Positions 10,886 to 18,419 of a stretch of DNA of 64,000 bases are shown in pieces. The DNA is taken from positions 62,001 through 126,000 of the forward strand of contig JAKAWW010000001.1 in assembly GCA_021816895.1 (NCBI GenBank), written 5' to 3'. The notes beneath the pieces are model-generated. The model was not told the origin of the DNA, did no database searches, and saw only the letters and a program-made list of their open reading frames with translations. Origin of the DNA: Microcaldota archaeon (GTDB lineage: Archaea > Micrarchaeota > Micrarchaeia > Micrarchaeales > Micrarchaeaceae). A program made the position numbers and the translations under genes. Position 1 is the stretch's first letter; each line of letters begins with the position of its first letter.

Positions 10886-10896
10886 ACATATAAATT
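10886..10896 (+). promoter_or_regulatory. TATA box of tRNA-Lys
   Basis: ACATATAAATT lies about 30 nt upstream of the first base of the tRNA, the usual archaeal spacing. It supports the tRNA gene being expressed despite its unusual insertion. Confidence 0.6.
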
Positions 10897-10922
10897 GATG
10901 AGAGTGGAAGTATATTCCTTGT

Positions 10923-11011
10923 GGGCTCATAGCTCAGCTTGGTAGAGCGGCTGGCTCTTAACCAGTAGGTCGGGGGTCCGAAATCAATCGACGGAAATCC
11001 CCCTGGGCCCG
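10923..11011 (+). tRNA. tRNA-Lys(CUU) with a 15-nt intron in the T-loop
   Basis: Acceptor strands GGGCTCA and TGGGCCC pair over 7 bp (one G-U), the D-stem is GCTC/GAGC, and the anticodon stem GCTGG/CCAGT encloses CTCTTAA, giving anticodon CTT. The T-stem is GGGGG/CCCCC but its loop is 22 nt instead of 7. Removing 15 nt (10983-10997) leaves a 7-nt loop TCCGAAT. The splice region folds as TCCG/CGGA, a 4-bp helix flanked by 3-nt bulges AAA and AAT, the bulge-helix-bulge expected of archaeal introns. The mature loop would carry C at position 55, which is nearly always U. CCA is not encoded. Confidence 0.88.
10983..10997 (+). other. tRNA-Lys T-loop intron (between positions 59 and 60)
   Basis: The sequence ATCAATCGACGGAAA is predicted to be excised. 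Cuts after the second base of each 3-nt bulge (AA^A and AA^T) regenerate a 7-nt T-loop exactly. At 15 nt it is near the lower size limit of known archaeal tRNA introns. The boundaries are inferred from folding, not measured. Confidence 0.75.
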
Positions 11012-11019
11012 CAACGCTT

Positions 11020-11520
11020 TCATTTCATGGAGAAGGGATCAGAAGGCTTGAATATGGGATATTCGTGCATCGCCACGACGCTGCCAGAAACATCAGCGCT
11101 GACAAGCCCGGATGGCACCGCTAGGATATCCTTGTTTACATCGAGTATCTGAACCATCGCTTCAAGCGCATCAAGCTGCGGCCTTATGAATAGCTCGCTG
11201 AGCTTGTGCGGCGGCCGCACTTCAAACAAGCCCAGGAACGCGCTGCCGTTCTGAATACTTTTGTCGCGAGGCGTTTCATCTATGTATGCGAATATTTTGA
11301 ATATCTTGCCTATAGCTACCTTGTCAGAAGAGAAGCACGTGCCCACAAAATCGTTCAGGAACATGTCGTTTGCTATTGGCATCTTCGATATGGAGAAATC
11401 AGCAGTTATGTTAGTAATCGTATCACTGGAGCGCGGATTGCCCTTCCGCATCAGCGCCAGCAGATGGATGTTCTCTGCATCTGAGGCGAACGTTACGCTC
11501 TTCTTGAATAGCAGCACCAC
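11020..11520 (-). CDS. Hypothetical protein
   Basis: I do not recognise this 166-residue protein. It is soluble, with no signal peptide or membrane segment, and has one cysteine near the middle. The GTG start at 11520 fits a leaderless transcript, because a minus-strand TATA element (TTTTATACC, about 11545-11553) lies at the right distance. A second GTG is the next codon. It lies between endA and tRNA-Lys with its own promoter, so it is not clearly part of the radA operon. Confidence 0.6.
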   Translation of the reverse strand: MVLLFKKSVTFASDAENIHLLALMRKGNPRSSDTITNITADFSISKMPIANDMFLNDFVGTCFSSDKVAIGKIFKIFAYIDETPRDKSIQNGSAFLGLFEVRPPHKLSELFIRPQLDALEAMVQILDVNKDILAVPSGLVSADVSGSVVAMHEYPIFKPSDPFSMK

Positions 11521-11587
11521 AATTTTATTTTAGCGTACAGGTATAAAATAGTTTTTGCGCGTTCTGCAATTGTTTAACATGCGCGCT

Positions 11588-12751
11588 TCATGGCTGCATC
11601 CAGTCTATCTCGTAGTATTCATAATTGCTTCCCTGCAGGGATATACGCCTTACCCTGTAATAGGTAACTGCGGTTTCGCGGTCGGCAATCGCTATTATTA
11701 GCTCAAGCTTGCGCTCCTTTGCGGCATTTATTATGGCGGACAGCTCTGCTCCGCCTATGTACTCGTCTTCGCCCAAGGATAGCATGCCGAACCTCGGCTT
11801 GTCCTCGCCTGGCACCTCTATGCCGCCTGCCTTCCTGTGGTAAAGCATGAAATCTATGCCCATGCGCTTCTGCCTGCTCTTTCCAGGTATTGCAAGTATG
11901 AAGGTTTTTCTGACAGAATGCGCAACCCGTATCGCCCTTGCCCATTCAGATATGAGCAATTTAACGTCTCTCGGGAAAACGTGCACCACGTGCCTCGAGT
12001 GCATCCAGTTTGCGTCGTCTTTTACTGGCCTTGCGCCAGGGAAGTATATCCTGAAGTGTGTGCCGAACTTGAATCCGGTTTTTACAACGTAGCCAGCTTT
12101 CCTCCAATCCTTGTACACAGCGTATAGCTTTGCGAAGTCGCACCTTCTTGACTCTGCTATCTTCTCTATCTGGCTCTTTGAGAAGTTCCTGACGCTCAGG
12201 GCGCCCTCCTCCATGAGGAAGAGCGTCTCGAATATGTCAAGCTTGTTGAGCGTGCCGCGCTCGCTGAGCTTGTAGGTGCCGTACTGGCCGAACCACTGCT
12301 CCATGTAGATGCTCTTGCCGTCTTCGCTGCTGTCGACAACTGTTGTCATGTCCGCAGGGAAGAACATGCCGCTAAGCGCGTATTTCTTCAGCTTGAGCTT
12401 TGCCACAGGGTACTTCTTTGTCTGCGTCTCGCCTGCCTGCGCTTCTGTGCGTTCATCGAGCCTGGCCACAAGCCCGCGGTCGCGCCAGTCCTTGTAGGTG
12501 AAATACCGCGCCATAAACTTTTTCCTGCCGCTGAAGCTCGCAGCAGCGTCATTGAAAGAAAGCGCGCCAGCAATGCCAGTGCATTCGGCATTCCTCACAT
12601 CAATGAGGTAGAGCGCCTCTTCAGGGGCAAGCTCAAGGGCATCCCCAACAATGTTGCCGTAATAGCTGCTCCTTAGTATGTCTTTCGTAGACTGGTCTTC
12701 CACTATGAATTTTTTCTGCTTTTCATTGAACAGTATTTGAAGGGCCATCAT
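11588..12751 (-). CDS. endA: tRNA splicing endonuclease, three-unit (epsilon-type) single chain
   Basis: This enzyme cuts bulge-helix-bulge motifs to release tRNA and rRNA introns. At 387 residues it is about twice the usual archaeal EndA and contains two copies of a YKDWR element (near residues 87 and 213), followed by a third C-terminal unit. The catalytic triad is visible in the middle unit: Tyr in FRIY, His in WMHSRH and Lys in VRKTFIL, with His-to-Lys spacing of about 31, as in known EndA. This fused N-alpha, alpha, C-beta plan is the one described for ARMAN archaea, whose enzyme accepts introns at non-canonical positions. Its ATG overlaps the dphB stop by 4 nt. Confidence 0.9.
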   Translation of the reverse strand: MMALQILFNEKQKKFIVEDQSTKDILRSSYYGNIVGDALELAPEEALYLIDVRNAECTGIAGALSFNDAAASFSGRKKFMARYFTYKDWRDRGLVARLDERTEAQAGETQTKKYPVAKLKLKKYALSGMFFPADMTTVVDSSEDGKSIYMEQWFGQYGTYKLSERGTLNKLDIFETLFLMEEGALSVRNFSKSQIEKIAESRRCDFAKLYAVYKDWRKAGYVVKTGFKFGTHFRIYFPGARPVKDDANWMHSRHVVHVFPRDVKLLISEWARAIRVAHSVRKTFILAIPGKSRQKRMGIDFMLYHRKAGGIEVPGEDKPRFGMLSLGEDEYIGGAELSAIINAAKERKLELIIAIADRETAVTYYRVRRISLQGSNYEYYEIDWMQP

Positions 12752-13524
12752 TCATCAACGGTTTTGACATTCAATGCAGCCATCGCTTCAATCTCTATGC
12801 TTTCGAGCCTGGCAGGAAGTATAAGCACAGCTGGACCAGCGCCGAACTCCTGGGCCTTCATTGCTTTTATAGTGCCATAAAGCTTCTGCGAGCCCGGCAT
12901 GCCTATGCTTACCATTGCGATAACCTTTGTGGCTTCGCTTATTAATCCCTTTGCATAGCTCTTTTCAGCCTCGCCCAGTATGCGGAGCGCCTCTGCTATT
13001 GGCATTGATGAGCTGCTTGCGCTGTCATAGTCAAGCAGCATCAGCGAGTGCCAGTTATTGGAATGGTTGCCGTATATGGTTTCGTAGAACGACACCGGCT
13101 TGTAATGCTCCTGCCACATGGGCACCGTGCATACTGCGCCGAACCTGTAGAAGTCCAGGCCGCTTTCACCCTTTGCCGCCGTGGCTATCGAAGCAGAATG
13201 TATTATTTCAAACGCCGCGCCTTGCTTTGCCGCTTCGATTGCGAGTATTTTGTGCGTGGTGGCAACAAGAGGGTCGCCTCCTGCCACGATTGCTATGTCT
13301 GCGCTCATTGCTTCGCCAACGAGCTTGCGCGCGTTTTCTTCCATGTCGTGCCTGGAAAGCGCAATGGCGTCTTTGCCAGACAGGGCTTCTACTGCTTTGA
13401 TACGGTCCTCGCCTATGAACGACGTATACGAATCGACATAAAGCTTGCCGCATTTCTTGAGAACGCTTGCGGCGCGCACTGACAGGTCTTCGCCTGACAA
13501 GCCGATGCCCACCAAAAACAGCAT
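12748..13524 (-). CDS. dphB: Diphthine synthase
   Basis: This SAM-dependent methyltransferase makes diphthine on elongation factor 2 during diphthamide synthesis. It opens with the family's MLFLVGIGLSG and has VDSYTSF, the SAM-site motif AGGDPLVATTH and the SIATA stretch. The ATG at 13524 is chosen because it begins exactly at the conserved N-terminus and lies 11 nt after radA. A longer frame to 13575 would run 40 nt into radA. It is the middle gene of radA-dphB-endA. Confidence 0.93.
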   Translation of the reverse strand: MLFLVGIGLSGEDLSVRAASVLKKCGKLYVDSYTSFIGEDRIKAVEALSGKDAIALSRHDMEENARKLVGEAMSADIAIVAGGDPLVATTHKILAIEAAKQGAAFEIIHSASIATAAKGESGLDFYRFGAVCTVPMWQEHYKPVSFYETIYGNHSNNWHSLMLLDYDSASSSSMPIAEALRILGEAEKSYAKGLISEATKVIAMVSIGMPGSQKLYGTIKAMKAQEFGAGPAVLILPARLESIEIEAMAALNVKTVDE

Positions 13525-13535
13525 GCTATGCACCG

Positions 13536-14486
13536 TCAGTCCTTTATCCCTGCTGGAGTAACCTTTATGACGCATTCGCCTTCAGGCATGTTCGGCGAAT
13601 CGACCAGCCTTACAATCCTCTTGTCCTCCTTGCTCTTGCGCAGGTAAAGCCTTGTAGTAGCTGCATGCGCAAGCACGTTTCCTCCTATGGGTGTTGTAGG
13701 GTCGCCAAACAGTATGCCAGGGTTGTCCATTACCTGGTTTGTCACGAATATTGCGATGTTGAACTTGTCGGCAAGCTGCTGCAACCTGTGCACATGCTGG
13801 TTGAGCTTCTGCTGCCGCTCCCCAAGGGCGCCCCTGCCAATGAATTCGGATCTGAACAAGGAAGTCAGTGAATCGATTATTATGAGCTTTATCCCCTTTT
13901 CAAGGATCAGCTTGTCTGCCCGCTGTATGGTTAGGATTTGCTCATCTGTAGTTATGGCCCTTACTACATATATGTTTTCCAGCACTTTTTTCGTGTCGAG
14001 ACCGGCATCCTTTGCCATTGCTTCTACGCGCTCAGGCCTAAAAGTCCCTTCTGTATCGACAAAGAGCACCGCGCCGTCAAGGCCGCCCTTTTCCTTTGGA
14101 AGCTGCGCATTGACCGCAAGCTGGAATGCCAGCTGGGACTTGCCGCTTGAAAACCTGCCGTATGCCTCGGTTATGGCGTTTGTTTCTATGCCTCCGCCTA
14201 TCATCTCATCGAGATCTTTTGAGCCAGTTGTTATCTTTCCAAGCTCCTTCCTGCGCTCCGATACCGTTTCTGCTGTTTCAAACTTCACGGTTGTCGATTC
14301 CTGCGCCGCCTGTATCGCCTTCTTTGCTGCATCGACGCTCATGCCGGACATGTCGCTGAGCTCATGCGGAGCAAGCGTTGCTATCTTTTCAAGCGTGTCT
14401 ATGCCAAGCCCTTTCAGCTTCTCAGCAGTGGCTTCGCCTATTCCTGGCAGGTCTTCTATACCTTGTATGCTCTTTTCCTTGGCCAT
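13536..14486 (-). CDS. radA: DNA repair and recombination protein RadA
   Basis: RadA is the archaeal RecA/Rad51 recombinase that forms filaments on single-stranded DNA. An N-terminal helix-hairpin-helix domain (DLPGIGEATAEKL) is followed by the ATPase core with Walker A GRFSSGKSQ near residue 110, Walker B LIIIDSLTSLFR, and the DNA-binding region ending in PEGECVIKVTPAGI. At 316 residues it has family length. The ATG at 14486 starts at MAKEKSIQ; the open frame to 14546 lacks similarity. Walker A is slightly off consensus (GEFGSGKTQ in most archaea). It heads the radA-dphB-endA operon. Confidence 0.96.
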   Translation of the reverse strand: MAKEKSIQGIEDLPGIGEATAEKLKGLGIDTLEKIATLAPHELSDMSGMSVDAAKKAIQAAQESTTVKFETAETVSERRKELGKITTGSKDLDEMIGGGIETNAITEAYGRFSSGKSQLAFQLAVNAQLPKEKGGLDGAVLFVDTEGTFRPERVEAMAKDAGLDTKKVLENIYVVRAITTDEQILTIQRADKLILEKGIKLIIIDSLTSLFRSEFIGRGALGERQQKLNQHVHRLQQLADKFNIAIFVTNQVMDNPGILFGDPTTPIGGNVLAHAATTRLYLRKSKEDKRIVRLVDSPNMPEGECVIKVTPAGIKD

Positions 14487-14886
14487 TTTAAACACTCTAA
14501 TTTGCGTGCAGAATGCGCGCAGTATGGCATCTTTGATGCGCACCATATATTAGGCGAATCATGCTTAAATATGTATCTGGATTCCGTTGCTTGGCGCAAA
14601 CTTGCGCTTGGAGAGGCCATGCCTTTGCACGGGCATTCATGCATGCATTGCCGCATCAGCAGAGCGCTGCGCTCTCGCGTTAAGAATAGGTATTTAAAAG
14701 CAGACGTACTAATCTTTATCATTAAACTTGCTGCATTGGAAGGATAAGTGCCAGCGCGAAACCGCGCTGGCAAGGCGACCAGTTCTTCACGACCTTCCTA
14801 CAGTAGAGAACCCGTACTTTAATGTAAACAGTATAGATTTAAAAAGCTTTCTTAATAGCGGAATATTTCATAAAGATGAAATAACT
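14487..14886 (+). other. Intergenic region with a candidate small RNA
   Basis: This 400-nt stretch between divergent radA and the DUF92 gene has no convincing ORF. A TATA-like GTATTTAAAAG at about 14691-14701 lies upstream of a very stable hairpin at 14749-14772. A second TATA-like run (ATAGATTTAAAAAG, about 14832-14845) fits a leaderless start of the DUF92 gene at 14887. Confidence 0.4.
14749..14772 (+). repeat. Perfect 10-bp inverted repeat (hairpin)
   Basis: TGCCAGCGCG and CGCGCTGGCA are separated by the loop AAAC. It lies about 50 nt downstream of a TATA-like box and over 100 nt from the next gene. It is either the 5' stem of a small RNA or a terminator-like element. Confidence 0.6.
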
Positions 14887-15582
14887 ATGAACTTTTTGAC
14901 GTTGGACGAACGCGGTGCCATCGTGGGAATTGCGCTTGTGGTCGCACTCTTCTTGCTTGGCCTGCAATTCGGCGTGCTTTTTGTATCAGCAATGGTAGTC
15001 TTCCTTGTCATGTCTGCGATAGCTACGCAGGCAGGCAAGAGGCGCAAGCAGAAGCTCAGGCTTTATGAGAAAAGCAGAGGCATACGGAACGTCGTTGCTA
15101 ACGGTCTAGCGCCGCTCATAATGGCCACGGTGTTCTATGTTACGGCTGCTCGCGGCATGGGCATGCTTGAGCTGCTCGCAGTGATAGGATTTATGGGCAG
15201 CGTTGCCGCCATCACTTCGGACAAATTTGCCAGCGAGATAGGCGTGCTGGGCCCGAAGCCAAGGATGCTCGTTACAATGAAGAAGGTGGACAGGGGCACA
15301 TCAGGCGGCGTAAGCTACGTGGGCATTGCGGCAAGCGCAGCCGCCTCCATAGTGATATCGCTGATGGTCCTGCCATATGCCGGCACGCTTGCCCAGCTGG
15401 CGGGCAGTATAGAAGGCTTTGCTGCCGTAGCAAGCATCGCCTTGGGCGGCTTCCTGGGCAACATCATAGATTCGGCATTGGGCTATTACGAAGAAAAAGG
15501 CATCGGAAACAAATTCTCCACAAACTTCATATGCAGCATCAGCGGCGCGGTATTGGCAATGATAATATACCTGGCGCTCTGA
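14887..15582 (+). CDS. DUF92 family integral membrane protein
   Basis: A 231-residue membrane protein of the DUF92 family, which includes plant phytyl-phosphate kinase VTE6; the archaeal function is not established. It has about six hydrophobic segments and the family's polar motif ITSDKFASEIGVLG followed by KKVDRGTSGGVS, then GFLGNIIDSALGY. The ATG at 14887 is preferred because the frame upstream (from 14728) crosses a TATA-like run and has no membrane character. It faces away from radA, and the PAC2 gene converges on it. Confidence 0.8.
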   Translation: MNFLTLDERGAIVGIALVVALFLLGLQFGVLFVSAMVVFLVMSAIATQAGKRRKQKLRLYEKSRGIRNVVANGLAPLIMATVFYVTAARGMGMLELLAVIGFMGSVAAITSDKFASEIGVLGPKPRMLVTMKKVDRGTSGGVSYVGIAASAAASIVISLMVLPYAGTLAQLAGSIEGFAAVASIALGGFLGNIIDSALGYYEEKGIGNKFSTNFICSISGAVLAMIIYLAL

Positions 15583-15645
15583 CTTCTGCGAGGATTGCCG
15601 CCATAATGGCAGCCGCCCCGCCCACTCATTGATGGGCAACGCTGG

Positions 15646-16407
15646 CTACCTTATATAGGTAGGCTTCTGCCCTTCCTTTGATTCGGGAAACATCGTGCTC
15701 TGCTCAAGCTCCTTCAGCATCTTGGCTGTGCTTTCTATCATCTTGTCCAGGTTCTCAGTGTTTATCTTGAGCCCGAGCTTCTTTGAGAGGACGAGCAGCA
15801 CTGCCTTGGCGGCTGCAGGATCTACGTCAAGGAGCCCTGTTTCGCCCATTAGGCAGATGCCATCTATCTTGCTCATTTTGGCGAACGCTATGAGCAGGCC
15901 TGCTGAGCCCCATATTGCGCCTTTGGTTTTGCCGAACTGCACATCTGCGCCTGCGAACTGGGCTATCACTTTCTTTGAGGTTGCATTAGCGAAAACTCTT
16001 GGCTTGCTCACGAACGCGTCTGCTTCGGAGTAGCCGCCTATCGTGTATACAAAAGTGCCCTTGAGCACCTCCTTGAAGAACTTTATGATCTTTGCGTTGA
16101 CCTCGTACTGGCCTTCCGGCGTAACGGCCTGCACGTCTCCTGTCAATATGACAAGGTCATGCGAGCCTGATTTCTGCTTTATGTAGTAGAAGCTGTTGCT
16201 CACCAGCTTTATACCGCCGTCGCTGCGCATCATCACCTGGTGAGGGAAATGCGGCGAATACAAAGTTGCAAATCGCTCTGCCTTGAACTCCTTGCGCAGG
16301 TGCTCAACAACGAGCTTGCCCACGCTGCCTATGCCAGGCAGGCCTACCACCAGTATCGGCTTATTCAGCTCCACGCCCTTCTTCATCCTTATTATTGTTT
16401 TTTCCAT
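15646..16407 (-). CDS. PAC2 family proteasome assembly chaperone (PbaB-like)
   Basis: Proteins of this family help assemble archaeal and eukaryotic 20S proteasomes. The N-terminus has the family motif LVVGLPGIGSVGKLVVEHL, and ILTGDVQ, YTIGGY and GETGLLDVDP follow at the usual places. The chain ends PTYIR, reminiscent of but not identical to the C-terminal HbYX tail of PbaB that docks into proteasome pockets. The ATG at 16407 is preferred over a TTG two codons upstream. It is the last gene of gins-eL42-aIF2alpha-PAC2, a gene order common in archaea. Confidence 0.85.
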   Translation of the reverse strand: MEKTIIRMKKGVELNKPILVVGLPGIGSVGKLVVEHLRKEFKAERFATLYSPHFPHQVMMRSDGGIKLVSNSFYYIKQKSGSHDLVILTGDVQAVTPEGQYEVNAKIIKFFKEVLKGTFVYTIGGYSEADAFVSKPRVFANATSKKVIAQFAGADVQFGKTKGAIWGSAGLLIAFAKMSKIDGICLMGETGLLDVDPAAAKAVLLVLSKKLGLKINTENLDKMIESTAKMLKELEQSTMFPESKEGQKPTYIR

Positions 16408-16413
16408 CTGCAA

Positions 16414-17214
16414 TCACGTATCGAATATGCTTTCCTTCTCCTTTTTCAGCTTTTCCTTCTCAAGCTCGACGAAGCCTCCTGGCAAAGAGCTGCGCAGCGC
16501 TGCCTCCGCTTTCTTTATCTTGCCTTCCGCGTCGCTGTAATCAGTACCTGCTGCCATTATCCTGTATTTTGGCGCACTGATGTACTTTATGTCGACACCG
16601 GTTTTTGCAGCCTTGCCTAGCGCATTCCTGAGATCTGTGGCGCCGTTCATCGCGTTGGTTGTATATACGGTAGCGATATAGGAAACCTCGTATTTCTTGT
16701 TTTTCTGTATGTGCTCCAGCTGTTCGAGAAATGATTCCTTTACCTTCTTCGGCAGCTTTGACGATTTGAACTCTGCCGTATCAGACAGGGCGTTTTCAGC
16801 AAAATTTACATAGCTGCCGAACTCGCTCAGCAGCTGCTCTTTTATGCGCGCTTCGTCTGAATCGGCGTGCTGCGATTTCAGCACCTGGTGGAGCATAGCC
16901 TGGAGACGCTTCTCCAGATTATACTGCCTTATCTTCTCCTTCGCCTTGCCCTGCGGCACCTTTTTTATGGAAACGTCAACAGTATTGCGCTCCTTGTCGT
17001 AATACGCGACGGTGCATACGACCATCTGCCCCTCGCGGATGAATTCGTGTATATTCTTTATCCAGCCGGAAGAGATCTCTTTTATCGGCAGGAACACCTC
17101 TAGGTTGTTGTACTCGGGAAGCGTGCAGTATGCTCCGAAAGGCATGACCTTGGATATCTGCGCTATTATGAATTCGCCGATTTTCGGCATTCTTGCGTTT
17201 GTGCCTGTTTGCAT
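16414..17214 (-). CDS. eif2a: Translation initiation factor aIF2, alpha subunit
   Basis: This is the alpha subunit of the trimeric factor that brings initiator tRNA to the small ribosomal subunit. It starts with an S1/OB-fold (GEFIIAQISKVMPFGAYC, then VFLPIKEIS), followed by a helical middle and a C-terminal alpha-beta domain. At 266 residues it has family length. The ATG at 17214 is 2 nt from the eL42 stop; the frame further upstream lies in eL42 and is discarded. The serine region phosphorylated in eukaryotes is not obvious. Confidence 0.93.
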   Translation of the reverse strand: MQTGTNARMPKIGEFIIAQISKVMPFGAYCTLPEYNNLEVFLPIKEISSGWIKNIHEFIREGQMVVCTVAYYDKERNTVDVSIKKVPQGKAKEKIRQYNLEKRLQAMLHQVLKSQHADSDEARIKEQLLSEFGSYVNFAENALSDTAEFKSSKLPKKVKESFLEQLEHIQKNKKYEVSYIATVYTTNAMNGATDLRNALGKAAKTGVDIKYISAPKYRIMAAGTDYSDAEGKIKKAEAALRSSLPGGFVELEKEKLKKEKESIFDT

Positions 17215-17216
17215 GA

Positions 17217-17498
17217 TTACGCCTTCAGCTCTATCTTTTTCTTTGTTCGCGAGCCAACTACCCTCTCTACCACGTAATGGCAATCCTTGCACTCGAGCAG
17301 CACCACCTGGTGTTTGCCTGTCTTCTTGGTCGCAGGCTTTGGCTCTACGCTGCCCACATACCCTTTTATAGCGCGGTTGTGGCGTCTTGTGGCCTTGCTC
17401 ATCGTGCGCTGCGGGCTCCTTGATGGCATTTTAACAGTGTGCACAGTGTGCTTGCCGCATTTCGGGCAGTATGTCGTTATTTCTCTTGGCATTTCCAT
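17217..17498 (-). CDS. rpl44e: Ribosomal protein eL42 (L44e)
   Basis: A small zinc-binding protein of the large subunit near the E site. It has the two CxxC pairs (YCPKCGKHT and ECKDCHY) and the basic SRSPQRTMSKATRRHNR stretch between them. The ATG at 17498 (MEMPREI) is chosen because it follows the GINS stop by 11 nt; the open frame to 17525 would overlap that gene. It is 93 residues long and sits before aIF2-alpha, as in many archaea. Confidence 0.95.
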   Translation of the reverse strand: MEMPREITTYCPKCGKHTVHTVKMPSRSPQRTMSKATRRHNRAIKGYVGSVEPKPATKKTGKHQVVLLECKDCHYVVERVVGSRTKKKIELKA

Positions 17499-17509
17499 TT
17501 GTATCACTG

Positions 17510-18016
17510 CTATATCTTTTCGCATATTGTGTTGTTGAGCAGGAAATTCATGTCTTCATTGAGCGATTCAACTTCTATTATGCCGCCTTTCTCCAGCGGC
17601 CCTATCTTGCTGCCTGAAGGCAGCATTATCTCAGGTATGTCCTTCACTACCTTGAGCACTATTTTCGCATGCTTGTCTTCCGTCAGGTCCAGCCTTTCTG
17701 CTTTTACTATCTTTATCATGCTGTTGTAAAATTCCATCTCTTGTGCGTCTACCTGCTGGGGCAGCTGTCTGTCGTACGCGATGTACAGCATTATCTTCTG
17801 CTTGCGCCTCTCGAACAGCTCCAGCAGAATTTTCGCCACGTTTGTCTTTTCATTGTCGGCCTGATCGTTGCCAGTGCTGCTTCTTTGCATTAATTTGGTT
17901 GCGCTACTATAAAAATCTTTGGCAATAGGGAGCAGCACGTTTGTCTGCTTTTCTTCCTGGAGCAATTTCCAAAGATAGCTGTAGTCAATGCGATCAGGCA
18001 AGCATACACCCCGCAC
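17510..18016 (-). CDS. DNA replication complex GINS subunit (Gins51/15-like)
   Basis: GINS joins MCM and GAN/RecJ in the archaeal replicative helicase complex. The 168-residue protein has the helical A domain first (YLWKLLQEEKQ..LPIAKDFY) and the small beta-rich B domain last (DIPEIMLPSGSKIGPLEKGGII), the order of the Sld5/Psf1-like subunit. The GTG start at 18016 fits a leaderless transcript from a minus-strand TATAAAAAG near 18040; a TTG at 18001 is the alternative. It heads the operon with eL42, aIF2-alpha and the PAC2 chaperone. Confidence 0.85.
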   Translation of the reverse strand: MRGVCLPDRIDYSYLWKLLQEEKQTNVLLPIAKDFYSSATKLMQRSSTGNDQADNEKTNVAKILLELFERRKQKIMLYIAYDRQLPQQVDAQEMEFYNSMIKIVKAERLDLTEDKHAKIVLKVVKDIPEIMLPSGSKIGPLEKGGIIEVESLNEDMNFLLNNTICEKI

Positions 18017-18174
18017 TTCCGGTATTCGCGCGCTTTTTATATTATATGCATATCAATTAAAAAACTATTATGTTTTTCACGGGAAATTCTTTGTAGCGTT
18101 AAAAGTTCACAACCCAATAGCGGCACTTTGGGGTGTTTATGCAAGGTGCTTGGCATGGCAGTCAAACAACACAA

Positions 18175-18249
18175 TAGCGAGGAGTGGATTTGAACCACCG
18201 ATCTCCGGGTTATGAGCCCGGCGGGCACTCCATACTACCCTACCTCGCT
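18175..18249 (-). tRNA. Initiator tRNA-Met(CAU)
   Basis: The acceptor pairs AGCGAGG/CCTCGCT and starts with A1-T72, as archaeal initiators do. The anticodon stem CCGGG/CCCGG contains the three G-C pairs diagnostic of initiators around loop CTCATAA. The T-arm is GGTGG-TTCAAAT-CCACT. There is no intron. A TATA-like element lies about 25-35 nt upstream on the minus strand. CCA is not encoded. Confidence 0.95.
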
Positions 18250-18419
18250 TTCATGATCAAAAACCAAAACACAAATAATATTGACGCTAACAAATAAATA
18301 ACAGATGTCTTAGTTGGTTTTCCGTTGCAACAAAGCCATTGCTGCATTTCGCTTGTTTTGCAATGCTGCACGGCGCTCCGCTCATGCATCAAAGCATGCC
18401 AAATGATTTGGAACGGGTA

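Noticed and set aside
13687-14553. 288-codon ORF antisense to radA
   Set aside because: Mirror of RadA coding sequence; no ribosome binding site or promoter.
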